This document shows, one piece after another, positions 31,098 to 40,359 of a stretch of DNA of 64,000 nucleotides. The notes under the pieces are model-generated. The model was given only the letters and a program-made list of their open reading frames with translations, was not told where the DNA came from and searched no databases. Source of the DNA: Pseudomonadota bacterium (GTDB lineage Bacteria > Pseudomonadota > Gammaproteobacteria > Burkholderiales > Burkholderiaceae_C); NCBI GenBank assembly GCA_031119395.1, contig JAVHYA010000013.1, forward strand, positions 1 to 64,000, given 5' to 3'. The position numbers and the translations under genes are program-made. The stretch's first letter is position 1, and each line of letters opens with the position of its first letter.

Positions 31098-31526
31098 TCA
31101 TCCGGCGCTGCCCAGGCGCTCCAGCGCGGCCCGGCGGCTCAACTGCTTGAGGGCGCCGAGCTGGCGCACCTGTTCGGGCCGCGGCCGTGTCTGGCCCTGT
31201 TCCCACAGGTAGACGCTGGCACCGCTCATGCCCACCAGCCGGCCGTAGTCGGCGGCGGACAGGCCCAGCTTCCTGCGGTGCGCCGCCAGCCGCGTCGCGC
31301 TGAAGCGGTACTGGCGGTCTTCGGCGGGTTGCACCTTGACCTCGGCCGAGCGGGCGCGGCCGGCCTGGCGCAGTTCCTTCTGCAAGGCCGCCACCTCGCG
31401 CCGCAGGGCCGCGATCGCGCTGCGCTGCTGGGCGCTGGCTTTCTTGAGGCTCTCGATTTCCGACCGGACTTCCTTGCGCGCGACGCGTGCAATCTCCGCC
31501 TTGAGGATGGATGCGATGTTGGCCAT
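31098..31526 (-). CDS. Coiled-coil plus XRE-like HTH DNA-binding protein
   Basis: N-terminal heptad-rich EIESLKKASAQQRSAIAALRREVAALQKEL; C-terminal LGLSAADYGRLVGMSGASVYLWEQGQTRPRPEQVRQL. Confidence 0.82.
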   Translation of the reverse strand: MANIASILKAEIARVARKEVRSEIESLKKASAQQRSAIAALRREVAALQKELRQAGRARSAEVKVQPAEDRQYRFSATRLAAHRRKLGLSAADYGRLVGMSGASVYLWEQGQTRPRPEQVRQLGALKQLSRRAALERLGSAG

Positions 31527-31581
31527 GGTCCACGATTGTCTCAGGCCGGCCTGCCCGGGCCGCCGCGGCGGCGCCGGGCGC

Positions 31582-32085
31582 TCAGTTCAGCGGCCTGAAA
31601 TGCGTGTGCGCATGGCCGCCGTGGGCATGCGCGCGGCCGGCGGCCCCCAGCGGCACCAGGTGGATGTTCCCGTGCCTCACGCCGCGCAGTGCGACGAGCT
31701 GCTGCGCGCAGGCCTGCACCGCGGGCGTCGGGCCGCGCAGGACCACCGTCTCCAGGCAGTGGTCGTGGTCGAGGTGGGTGTGCAGGCTGGTGATGACGAG
31801 GTCGTGGTGGTCGTGCTGCAGGTCGAGCACGCGGGCCGTCACGGTCTGCTCGTGGTGGTCGTACACGTAGCTCACGTTGGCCACGCACCACGGCGCTTCG
31901 CCGCGGCCCTTGCGTGCGCCGGTGGCCTGGGCGGGCCCGTCGGCGGCGCCGAGCGACGCGCGTCCCAGGCGCGACCGGATCAGGTCGCGCACGGCCTCGG
32001 ACCGGTTGTCGTAGCCCTGCTCGGCGATGAAGGCATCGAACTGCTGGGCGAGCGCATCGTCGAGGGAGATGGTGAAGCGTTGCAT
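31582..32085 (-). CDS. nikR: Nickel-responsive regulator NikR-like (RHH + ACT-like)
   Basis: MQRFTISLDDALAQQFDAFIAEQGYDNRSEAVRDLIR; SLHTHLDHDHCLETVVLRG metal-binding signature. Confidence 0.92.
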   Translation of the reverse strand: MQRFTISLDDALAQQFDAFIAEQGYDNRSEAVRDLIRSRLGRASLGAADGPAQATGARKGRGEAPWCVANVSYVYDHHEQTVTARVLDLQHDHHDLVITSLHTHLDHDHCLETVVLRGPTPAVQACAQQLVALRGVRHGNIHLVPLGAAGRAHAHGGHAHTHFRPLN

Positions 32086-32339
32086 GGCGGACTCGTCGCG
32101 CGGCGGGATGCCGGCGCGCCATGTTAGGGGTTGCGGCGAGCCGGTGCCTGCGCCTTCGGCGTCGCGCTCGATCCAGGGCACGGGGCGCCGCGTCGCCTGC
32201 ACCCGCAGGTCGAACGGGGCGCGGACCCGGGCCATGCGGCCGGGTGTCGAAGGGGCATGGCGGGCCCGGCCTCGCCTCGCCCTCAGCCGGCGCTTCTTTG
32301 CCGCCGTCCCGGGTCGAGCGTGCGCGGGCTCACGCGCGC

Positions 32340-32726
32340 TCAGGCCAGCCCGGGTGCCGCCAGGCGGTTGCAGTAGTCGATGAAGGCCTCGAGCTCGTTC
32401 GATTTGTCGAAGACGGCATCGGCGCCGGCCTCGCGGCAGCGGCGACGCATGTCGGCGGTGGCGTAGTTGCTCAGCACCACCGCCCGCTGCGAGGGGCTGC
32501 GCGCACGCAGGTGGCGCAGCAGGCCCAGGCCGGAGCCCTGGGCCAGGAAGAGGTCCACCACCGCGAGGTCCCAGCCGCCGGCATGCGCGGCCAGCCACCT
32601 CGCCGCGTCGTCCTCACCACCCGCGTCGGCCACCACGTTCGCGGCAGCCAGTTCTTCGAGGGTGGGGATCAGGCTGTCGCGGATGGTGGCGTTGTCTTCG
32701 ACGAGAAAAATGCGGAGGGCGGGCAT
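32340..32726 (-). CDS. Stand-alone receiver (REC) domain protein, paralogue 2
   Basis: MPALRIFLVEDNATIRDSLIPTLEEL...LAVVDLFLAQGSGLGLLRHLRARSPSQRAVVLSNYATADMRRRCREAGADAVFDKSNELEAFIDYC. Confidence 0.9.
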   Translation of the reverse strand: MPALRIFLVEDNATIRDSLIPTLEELAAANVVADAGGEDDAARWLAAHAGGWDLAVVDLFLAQGSGLGLLRHLRARSPSQRAVVLSNYATADMRRRCREAGADAVFDKSNELEAFIDYCNRLAAPGLA

Positions 32727-32837
32727 GGACGAGGAAACGAGAGTGGACGTTAACCTCGATGTCCACCGCGCCGTGGGCGCCGCGCGCGCTGACTGGAGTC
32801 GGACGCCGCCTACGACGGGCGGCCGGTCCGCAGTGCT

Positions 32838-33131
32838 TCAGCCCTTCCTGGCAGGCGGGGCGCTGCCGGCGCTCTGCCCCAGTTCGTCGTGCACCTGCTG
32901 CAGCCGGTCGACCGACTCGCTGAGCTGCTTCTCGACTTCCACGCTCTGGTCCAGCGCCTGCGCGACTTCGCCGACCTGCACGTGGTCGGGCAGGTTTTCC
33001 TCGAGCACCGTGTTGACCACGGCCAGGTTGTCCGCCGCCTGGCGGATCTCGGCGGCCACTTCCTTGGCCTTGTCGATCGTCTGTTCCAGCGAGGCCTGCG
33101 CGTCGGCGGCCTGCTTCTTCTCAGGGCTCAT
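32838..33131 (-). CDS. Hypothetical coiled-coil protein
   Basis: MSPEKKQAADAQASLEQTIDKAKEVAAEIRQAADNLAVVNTVLEENLPDHVQVGEVAQAL. Confidence 0.7.
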   Translation of the reverse strand: MSPEKKQAADAQASLEQTIDKAKEVAAEIRQAADNLAVVNTVLEENLPDHVQVGEVAQALDQSVEVEKQLSESVDRLQQVHDELGQSAGSAPPARKG

Positions 33132-33371
33132 TCATGCTCCTGCAGCGGCGCATCGCCGTGCGAAGGGGCGATGGTAGCGCTGCGCCCGCGCCGGGGATAC
33201 CTCAAAAGACGCACCTCCCGCGCGCCGCAGCGGCCGCGCGACGGCGCCATCGTTCCATGGGTGGACCGCCCCGTCCTGCCCACGGGGCTTCCACAATCGG
33301 CGCCGAAGCCCCATCTTCGGGACATGGCGCGGCGCTCCGGCTGCGCAGTCCCGACTTCCAGGATCATTGCC

Positions 33372-34421
33372 ATGTCCAGTTCCCCCGTGCTCCAGGTGCG
33401 CCCGCTCGGCTTTCCGTGGGCCACCGTCGACCCCTTCCTCTTCTGCGCCTACCACGACGACGCCTACCCGCGCGCCGACGCGCAGATGCGCCCGGACGCG
33501 CCGCTCGAAGGCCGCGAGATCGGCGCCGACTTCAGCCGCAAGGACGGCTGGAGCATGTACCACGGCGAGGCGGTGCCCGGCTTTCCCGGCCACCCGCACC
33601 GCGGCTTCGAGACCGTGACCATCGTGCGCCGCGGCCTGATCGACCATGCCGACTCGCTCGGCGCGGCGGCGCGCTTCGGCCGCGGCGACGTGCAGTGGCT
33701 CACCGCCGGCCGCGGCATCCAGCATTCGGAGATGTTCCCGCTGCTCAACCAGGACGAGGACAACCCGCTGGAGCTGTTCCAGATCTGGCTGAACCTGCCG
33801 GCGCGCAACAAGATGGTCGAGCCGCACTTCACGATGTTCTGGGCCGACCGCATCCCGCGCCTGACGGCCACCGACGCCGGGGGCCGCCACACCGACGTGA
33901 GCGTGATCGCCGGCCGCCTGCAGCCCGAGGCCGATGGCGCCGCCCCGATCGACCCGCTGGCGCCGCCGCCCGATTCGTGGGCCGCGCAGGCGGATTCGGA
34001 CGTGGCCATCTGGACGCTGCGCATGGACCCCGGCGCACGCTGGACGCTCCCGGCTGCGGCGGGCGAAGGCACGCGCCGCACGCTGTACTTCTTCAAGGGC
34101 CGGCAGGTGACGCTCGGCGGCCAGGTGGTGCAGGGGCCGGCGGCCATCGCGCTGCGGGCCGACGTGCCGGTGGAGCTGGTCAACGGCGACGCGGCCGAGG
34201 GCGAGTTCCTGCTGCTGCAGGGCCGCCCGATCGGCGAGCCGGTGGCGCAGTACGGCCCCTTCGTGATGAACACGCAGGCCGAGATCATGCAGGCCATGAA
34301 CGACTACCGCCGCACCCAGTTCGGCGGCTGGCCCTGGCCCGACCACGCGCCGGTGCACGGGCGCGACCCGGCGCGCTTCGCCCGCCATCCGGACGGGCGG
34401 CGCGAGGAAGCGGCGGCCTGA
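33372..34421 (+). CDS. Pirin family protein
   Basis: HPHRGFETVTIVRRGLIDHADSLGAAARFGRGDVQWLTAGRGIQHSEMFP. Confidence 0.92.
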   Translation: MSSSPVLQVRPLGFPWATVDPFLFCAYHDDAYPRADAQMRPDAPLEGREIGADFSRKDGWSMYHGEAVPGFPGHPHRGFETVTIVRRGLIDHADSLGAAARFGRGDVQWLTAGRGIQHSEMFPLLNQDEDNPLELFQIWLNLPARNKMVEPHFTMFWADRIPRLTATDAGGRHTDVSVIAGRLQPEADGAAPIDPLAPPPDSWAAQADSDVAIWTLRMDPGARWTLPAAAGEGTRRTLYFFKGRQVTLGGQVVQGPAAIALRADVPVELVNGDAAEGEFLLLQGRPIGEPVAQYGPFVMNTQAEIMQAMNDYRRTQFGGWPWPDHAPVHGRDPARFARHPDGRREEAAA

Positions 34422-34449
34422 AGCCTCGCGGCGGCGACCGGGCCGCCGC

Positions 34450-34510
34450 GATGCTCCTGTTTTCATAGCTGCCCACGCAGGCAGGATGGGCGCTTGCGGC
34501 CGATTCGGCG
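34450..34510 (+). repeat. Dispersed ~65-bp repeat, copy e
   Basis: gatgctcctgttttcatagctgcccacgcaggcaggatgggcgcttgcggccgattcggcg. Confidence 0.75.
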
Positions 34511-34539
34511 CCCCGGCGCCCTCCGCCTGCATTTTTCGC

Positions 34540-34570
34540 TTGACCTGGAGTGCACTCCAACTCCTAGCAT
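34540..34570 (+). promoter_or_regulatory. MerR-type promoter with 19-bp spacer and palindromic operator
   Basis: TTGACC-tggagtgcactccaactcc(19)-TAGCAT; palindrome tggagtgcactcca in the spacer. Confidence 0.75.
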
Positions 34571-34576
34571 GCGGGC

Positions 34577-35104
34577 ATGACTTCTTCCCTCGCCCCCTGC
34601 CAAGCTTCCGCCCTTCCTGTCGGCGCCTCGCCGCCGGGTGGCGTCAATCCTTCCCCCTTGCTGCACATGACCATCGGCCAGGTGTCGCGCGCGACCGGGA
34701 TGTCGGCCGACACCCTGCGCTACTACGAGCGCATGGCCCTGCTGGCGCCGCCGCGCGACGCCGGCCGCCGACGCCACTACGGCCCGCAGGACCTGCTGAC
34801 CCTGAGCTTCGTCGCACGCATGCGCGCCACGGACATGCCGCTGGCCGAGATCCGGACCTACCTGGCGCTGGCGGCGCAGGGCGACGCCACCGCCGAGGCG
34901 CGCCGTGCCCTGCTCGAAGCGCACCGCCTGCGCGTGCAGACCCAGCTCAAGGCCTCGGCCGAAGCGCTGGAGGTGATCGACTTCAAGCTCCAGCACTTCG
35001 ACGAGCTCTCGCGCAAGATCAAGCTGGCCACGGCCGATGCGCAGCCCGGCGCCTTCACCCTGCCGGCGCCGCACAGCCCGCGCGGCGAGGCGGCGGCCGC
35101 CTGA
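34577..35104 (+). CDS. MerR family transcriptional regulator
   Basis: MTIGQVSRATGMSADTLRYYERMALLAPPRDAGRRRHYGPQDLLTLSFVARMRATDMPLAEIRTYL. Confidence 0.93.
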   Translation: MTSSLAPCQASALPVGASPPGGVNPSPLLHMTIGQVSRATGMSADTLRYYERMALLAPPRDAGRRRHYGPQDLLTLSFVARMRATDMPLAEIRTYLALAAQGDATAEARRALLEAHRLRVQTQLKASAEALEVIDFKLQHFDELSRKIKLATADAQPGAFTLPAPHSPRGEAAAA

Positions 35105-35183
35105 GACCGTCGCACATCGGTCCCCGCCGCTGGCGGTGTCCACTGACGCCGGCCGGCCCCGCGAGTCGCGACAATCGAGGGCG

Positions 35184-35657
35184 ATGTCCCCCTCCCTCTA
35201 CGCCACCCTCGACCCGCTGCGTGCAGCGCTCCAGCGCGAGGGCCTGGCCGGCGGCCTGCGCTTTCTCAACGCGCGCGTGCCGCACCGCTACACGGCCGCC
35301 TACCGGGTGCAGCAGGACACGCTGGTCAACCTCGACCTGTTCGACAAGGCCGGCGAAGTGCGGCCCGAGTTCCTCGCGTCCGTGCCCTTCGAGGACAGCT
35401 TCTGCCAGTTCGTCCTGCGCGACGGCGAGTTCCGCACCGAATGCACGGCGGAGGACGGCCGGCTGGACGGCCACCGCTACCAGGGCGTGATGGGCGCCTA
35501 CCACGGCGTGCCGCTGGTGGACGACCACGGCGGCCTGTTCGGCACGCTGTGCCATTTCGACACGGCCGACCGCACGCTGCCCGACGAGGAATTCGCCTTC
35601 CTGCAGAAGGCCGCGCGCCTGATGTCGGCGGTGGTGACGCGCCAGGCGGCGCGCTAG
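35184..35657 (+). CDS. GAF domain-containing protein
   Basis: GAF-like: EDSFCQFVLRDGEF...YQGVMGAYHGVPLVDDHGGLFGTLCHFDTADRTLPDEEFAFLQKAARLMS. Confidence 0.8.
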   Translation: MSPSLYATLDPLRAALQREGLAGGLRFLNARVPHRYTAAYRVQQDTLVNLDLFDKAGEVRPEFLASVPFEDSFCQFVLRDGEFRTECTAEDGRLDGHRYQGVMGAYHGVPLVDDHGGLFGTLCHFDTADRTLPDEEFAFLQKAARLMSAVVTRQAAR

Positions 35658-36976
35658 AAGCCGCCCAGCACCGAGGCGACCAGCCACACGTTGGCGGCGC
35701 CGATGGTCCCGAAGAGTCCCCAGGCCACCGCACGCAGCACCGGGCCGTTCGTGAAGTCGCCCATCAGGGCCCGGTCGCTGGTGAAGCGGATCAGCGGCCA
35801 GATCGCGAAGGGCAGCTGGAAGCTCAGCACCACCTGGCTGAGCACCAGCATCTTGCCCACGCCGCCGTCGCCGAACCACCACACGCCCACGAAGGCCGGC
35901 ACCAGCGCCAGCGCACGGGTGATGAGGCGGCGCTGCCAGCAGGGGATCTTCAGGTCGAGGAAGCCCTCCATGATGATCTGGCCCGCGATGGTGCCGGTGA
36001 AGGTGGAGCTCTGCCCCGAGGCCAGCAGCGCGATGCCGAAGAGCGTGGCCGCCAGCGCGCTGCCGACGATGGGCTCGATGAGGCGGTAGGCATCCTCGAT
36101 CTCGGCCACCTCGCGGTGGCCGCTGCCGTGGAAGGCGCTGGCGGCCAGGATGAGGATGGCGGCGTTGACGAACAGCGCCAGCGTGAGCGAGATGACCGCG
36201 TCGAGGGTGCCCAGGGTGACGGCCTCGCGCCTGGCGGCCTCGGTCTTCGCCACCAGGCGCGTCTGCACGATGGACGAATGCAGGTACAGGTTGTGCGGCA
36301 TCACCGTGGCGCCGACGATGCCGATGGCCAGGTACAGCGCGCCGGGCTGCTGCAGCCGCTCCAGGCTGGGGCCGAAGCCCATCGCGACGCCGAACCAGTT
36401 GGGCTGCGACATCGCCAGCTCGACCACGAAGCAGCCGGCGATGGTCGTGACCAGGCCCAGCACGATCGCCTCGACGCGGCGAAAGCCCGCGCCCTGCAGG
36501 CCGAGCACCAGCAGCGTGTCGAAGGCCGTGATGGCGATGCCCACCGGAATCGACACGCCGAACAGCAGGTGCAGCGCCAGCGCGCTGCCCAGCACCTCGG
36601 CCAGGTCGCAGGCCACGATGGCGAGTTCGGCGCCGAGCCAGAGGAAGCGGTTGGTCCGCGGGCCGTAGTGGTCGCGGCAGGCGCGGGCCAGGTCCTTGCC
36701 GGCCACCAGGCCCAGGCGCACGCACAGGGTCTGCAGCAGCATCGCGGCCAGGCTGGCCAGCAGCACGACGAAGAGCAGGCCGTAGCCGAAGCGCGAGCCG
36801 GCCTCGATGTCGGTGGCCCAGTTGCCGGGGTCCATGTAGCCCACCGACACCAGCAGCCCCGGCCCCGCGAAGCGCAGCAGCTTCTTCCACAGCGGCAGGC
36901 CCGGATCGACCGCCACGCTGCCCTTGACTTCGGACGGGCAGAACGGGGCGGTGGCGGTGCGGGGCAGGCGGTACAT
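35654..36976 (-). CDS. mntH: Nramp family divalent metal transporter
   Basis: GPGLLVSVGYMDPGNWATDIEAGSRFGYGLL (Nramp DPGN), LDAVISLTLALFVNAAILILAASAFHGSG, MPHNLYLHSSIVQTR. Confidence 0.95.
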   Translation of the reverse strand: MYRLPRTATAPFCPSEVKGSVAVDPGLPLWKKLLRFAGPGLLVSVGYMDPGNWATDIEAGSRFGYGLLFVVLLASLAAMLLQTLCVRLGLVAGKDLARACRDHYGPRTNRFLWLGAELAIVACDLAEVLGSALALHLLFGVSIPVGIAITAFDTLLVLGLQGAGFRRVEAIVLGLVTTIAGCFVVELAMSQPNWFGVAMGFGPSLERLQQPGALYLAIGIVGATVMPHNLYLHSSIVQTRLVAKTEAARREAVTLGTLDAVISLTLALFVNAAILILAASAFHGSGHREVAEIEDAYRLIEPIVGSALAATLFGIALLASGQSSTFTGTIAGQIIMEGFLDLKIPCWQRRLITRALALVPAFVGVWWFGDGGVGKMLVLSQVVLSFQLPFAIWPLIRFTSDRALMGDFTNGPVLRAVAWGLFGTIGAANVWLVASVLGGF

Positions 36977-37020
36977 CGGCGCCGATGATAGGAGCGCGCG
37001 CGGCGGCCATGGCTTGGCGA

Positions 37021-37087
37021 TCGCTATGGTTTCGATAGCTGATGGCGCCCGTCCCGCGGGCGCCGCAGGCCGGTTTCGCCTGGAATC
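37021..37087 (+). repeat. Dispersed ~65-bp repeat, copy f
   Basis: tcgctatggtttcgatagctgatggcgcccgtcccgcgggcgccgcaggccggtttcgcctggaa; hairpin gcgcccgtcccgcgggcgc. Confidence 0.8.
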
Positions 37088-37089
37088 GC

Positions 37090-37686
37090 TCAGCGCGCCC
37101 GGCGCGCGGCCGCGGGGAAGGGCCGGCTCAGGAAGCGCGAGCCCTGCTCGCCGAAGCGCCAGGGCATCTCGACCGCCTTGCTGATGCCGATGCGCGGGCC
37201 CGCCTGCACGAGCACGGGCGGTGCGGCATCGGCGGCCAGCAGCTCGAAGGGCGGCGCGTCGAGCCGGTGGCCGTTGAAGCTCGCGTCCACGCCCAGCGCC
37301 TGCCCCACCCGGCCCGGGCCGGCGGCGAGCAGCCGCTCGTCTTCCACGCCGCGGCGGCGGCGCATCGTGGCCAGGCCGTGCGTGGGCTGCAGCGCGCGGA
37401 TCAGCACGCCGGCGCCGTGGCCCTCCTCGCGGCAGACGAAGTTGAGGCACCAGTGGATGCCGTAGGAGCGGTACACGTACGCCCGCCCCGGCGGGCCGAA
37501 CATGGCGGCATTGCGCACCGTGGGGCCGCCGTAGGTGTGCGAGGCCGGGTCGTCGCGGTCGTAGGCCTCGGTCTCGACGATGCGGCCGCCCACGCCGTCG
37601 ACCAGCACGGTGACGCCGATGAGCGCGCGGGCGACTTCTTCGGACGGACGGCCGAAGTCCAGGCCGGCCAGGAGCTGCCCGCTCAT
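37090..37686 (-). CDS. DNA-3-methyladenine glycosylase (MPG/AAG family)
   Basis: VGGRIVETEAYDRDDPASHTYGGPTVRNAAMFGPPGRAYVYRSYGIHWCLNFVC. Confidence 0.95.
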   Translation of the reverse strand: MSGQLLAGLDFGRPSEEVARALIGVTVLVDGVGGRIVETEAYDRDDPASHTYGGPTVRNAAMFGPPGRAYVYRSYGIHWCLNFVCREEGHGAGVLIRALQPTHGLATMRRRRGVEDERLLAAGPGRVGQALGVDASFNGHRLDAPPFELLAADAAPPVLVQAGPRIGISKAVEMPWRFGEQGSRFLSRPFPAAARRAR

Positions 37687-37799
37687 GCGCTGCCCGCCCC
37701 GGTGGCGCCAAGGCCCATCCATGCGGCCTGCCATGGTGGCGCGGTCCGCGTGAATTGGGCTAGATTGCCCACCTTGGCAACCATGGGGAAGGCAGCACG

Positions 37800-38387
37800 A
37801 TGAAGCAGGTCCGGGTCTGCCGCGGTGCCCGCGTCAAGCACTTCCACCAGGACGTGCTGCTTTACGGCGAATGGGTCGAAGCCACGGCCGAGGCCCTCGA
37901 GGACTGCGGCTCCATCGAACTGCTGGGCAACGAGCTCTTCGGCCCCGGCAGCCACTGGATCGAGCACCGCGAGATCGACCCGCAGCGGGTGCTGCCCGAG
38001 CAGGCGGTGCTCCGGGTGATCGACGAGAGCCTGCGGGCGTGGCTCGACGACCGCATGGACCTGCACATGCGCTACTTCACCTCCGGGGCGACGCTCGTCA
38101 CGCCGCTGGGGGGCTGCCACCGGGGCCACGCCGACGTGCGCGCCGCCTTCACGCGCGAGCGCGCGGCCATGCCCGGGCTGCGCATGGTGGTGGACGAACG
38201 GCAGCTCAGCCATCCGGGGACGGACACCTGCATCGTGATGATGGAAGGCTCCATCGTCCACTCCGGCATGCCGCACGCCGAGCGCTGGGCCAGCACGCAG
38301 ACGCTGGTGCTCGAGGCCGACGGGCAATGGCGCATCGCCTCGCACCAGGTCCATCATGTGCGCCGGGAGGTGGGCGCCATCGCGTAG
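37800..38387 (+). CDS. Hypothetical protein with SnoaL/NTF2-like C-terminal region
   Basis: MKQVRVCRGARVKHFHQDVLLYGEWVEATAEALEDCGSIELLG; C-terminal TQTLVLEADGQWRIASHQVHHV. Confidence 0.65.
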   Translation: MKQVRVCRGARVKHFHQDVLLYGEWVEATAEALEDCGSIELLGNELFGPGSHWIEHREIDPQRVLPEQAVLRVIDESLRAWLDDRMDLHMRYFTSGATLVTPLGGCHRGHADVRAAFTRERAAMPGLRMVVDERQLSHPGTDTCIVMMEGSIVHSGMPHAERWASTQTLVLEADGQWRIASHQVHHVRREVGAIA

Positions 38388-38395
38388 CGAGGCGC

Positions 38396-38788
38396 TCACC
38401 CCAGCGGCGCCATCTGCGAGGGCCGGTCCTGGCTGCAGTAGTCGAAGAAGGCGTCGAGCTCGTTCGACTTGTCGAACACCGCGTCGGCGCCCAGTGCGAG
38501 GCAACGGGCGCGGATGTCGGGCGTGGCGTAGTTGGTCAGCACCACCACGCGCTGGTGCGCGCGGCGCGGCGTGCAGGCATTCAGCACGCCCAGGCCCGAA
38601 CCCTCGCGCAGGAACAGGTCGATCACCGCCAGGTGCCACAGGTCGGCATGGTCCTGCAGCCAGGCGGTGGCCTGGGCTTCCGTCTCGGCCACGCCCACCA
38701 CGGGCGCGTCGGCGAGGTCGGACAGCGTGGGGATCAGGTTGTCCCGGATGGTCGGGTTGTCTTCGACGAGAAAGGTCAGCAGGGCCAT
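38396..38788 (-). CDS. Stand-alone receiver (REC) domain protein, paralogue 3
   Basis: MALLTFLVEDNPTIRDNLIPTLSDL...LAVIDLFLREGSGLGVLNACTPRRAHQRVVVLTNYATPDIRARCLALGADAVFDKSNELDAFFDYC. Confidence 0.9.
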   Translation of the reverse strand: MALLTFLVEDNPTIRDNLIPTLSDLADAPVVGVAETEAQATAWLQDHADLWHLAVIDLFLREGSGLGVLNACTPRRAHQRVVVLTNYATPDIRARCLALGADAVFDKSNELDAFFDYCSQDRPSQMAPLG

Positions 38789-38922
38789 GCAGCGTACCGG
38801 GCGACTGTGAGCGGCAGTGTACGCATCGGGCGGGACGGCGCCCAAGGCCCGCCCGGCAGACCCCAGAATCGCCGGGTGCACCGTCGCCCATCGGGCCGCC
38901 CGCGCGCAACCAGGAGATGCCG

Positions 38923-40359
38923 ATGACCGCCGCCCTTCCGCCCGAGGACCCCGCCGCCCTGCTCGACCAGGGCGCCGGCGCCTGCGCGCGCGCCATGGCC
39001 GAGGGCCGCACCACCGCCGCGGCGCTGTGCGAGACGGCCATCGCCCGCATCGAGGCGCGCGACGGCACGCTCAACGCCGTGGTGCTGCGCGACTTCGCCC
39101 GCGCCCGCGAGCAGGCGCGCGAGGCCGACGCGCGGCGCGCCCGCGGCGAGCGTCCGCCGCTGCTGGGCGTGCCGATGACGGTGAAGGAGTCCTTCAACAT
39201 CGCGGGCCTGCCCACGAGCTGGGGATTGCCGCCCTTTCGCGGCTTCATGCCCGGCGCCGACGCATCCGCGGTGCAGCGGCTCAAGGCCGCCGGCGCGGTG
39301 ATCCTCGGCAAGACCAACGTGCCGCCTGCGCTGGCCGACTGGCAGAGCGCCAACCCGATCCACGGCCGCACGCTGCATCCGCTGGACGCATCGCGCACGC
39401 CGGGCGGCTCGTCCGGCGGCAGCGCCGCGGCGCTGGCGGCCGGGCTGGTCGCCCTGGAACTCGGTTCGGACCTGATGGGCTCGCTGCGCATCCCGGCGCA
39501 TTTCTGCGGCGTGTGGGCGCACAAGCCGAGCACGGGCGTGCTGCCGATGCGCGGCCACGCCTTTCCCGGCACGCCGGACACACTGGGGCCGCCGCCCGAC
39601 CTGCCCACCGTCATCGGCCCCCTGGCACGCAATGCAGACGACCTGCGCCTGGCGATGCAGGTGCTGGCCGGCCCCGAGATGCCGATGGCCCAGGCGTGGC
39701 AGCTTCGGATGCCGATGCCGCGCAGCGCCGATCCCGCGCAGTGGCGGGTGCTGGTGCTGGACCGCCATCCGATGGCCTCGGCCTCGCAGGCGGTGCTGGG
39801 TGCGCTGGACGAAGCCGCCGCGCGCCTCGCCCGCCTGGGCAGCAGCATCACAGGGGTGGCCGATCTGCCCGCCGGCGTGCTGCCCGACCTCGCGCACCTG
39901 CACCGGACCTACCTGCGCCACGTGCAGACCGTGCTGGGCGCCTTCGAGCCCGGCGCCTCGTGCGATATGACGGCGCACGAATGGATCCGTCTCTCGGCCG
40001 AGCGCGCTCAACTGAGAGGGCAGTGCTTCGCGTTGCTGGAACGTTTCGATGCGGTCATCGCCCCGGCCTTCGGCAGCGCGGCCTTCCCGCACATCGACGA
40101 GCCGGACTGGGAGCGGCGCACCCTGGTGATGGATGGCGTGGCCACGCCCTACGGCGCCCAGGGCGCGTGGTCGAGCCTGGCCTCGCTGGCCGGGCTGCCC
40201 GCCACCGTGGTCCCGGTCATGCAGGACGCGCAGGGCCTGCCGCTGGGCGTGCAGGTGATCGGCCCCTGGCTGCACGACCTGGGCGCGATCGAAGTCGCAG
40301 CACGCATCGGCCAGGGTGGCGCGCACCGCGACGTGGTCAATACACGCCGAAGAGCTTGA
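38923..40359 (+). CDS. Amidase (amidase signature family)
   Basis: PMTVKESFNIAGLPTSWGLPPFRGF; ASRTPGGSSGGSAAALAAGLVALELGSDLMGSLRIPA. Confidence 0.92.
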   Translation: MTAALPPEDPAALLDQGAGACARAMAEGRTTAAALCETAIARIEARDGTLNAVVLRDFARAREQAREADARRARGERPPLLGVPMTVKESFNIAGLPTSWGLPPFRGFMPGADASAVQRLKAAGAVILGKTNVPPALADWQSANPIHGRTLHPLDASRTPGGSSGGSAAALAAGLVALELGSDLMGSLRIPAHFCGVWAHKPSTGVLPMRGHAFPGTPDTLGPPPDLPTVIGPLARNADDLRLAMQVLAGPEMPMAQAWQLRMPMPRSADPAQWRVLVLDRHPMASASQAVLGALDEAAARLARLGSSITGVADLPAGVLPDLAHLHRTYLRHVQTVLGAFEPGASCDMTAHEWIRLSAERAQLRGQCFALLERFDAVIAPAFGSAAFPHIDEPDWERRTLVMDGVATPYGAQGAWSSLASLAGLPATVVPVMQDAQGLPLGVQVIGPWLHDLGAIEVAARIGQGGAHRDVVNTRRRA

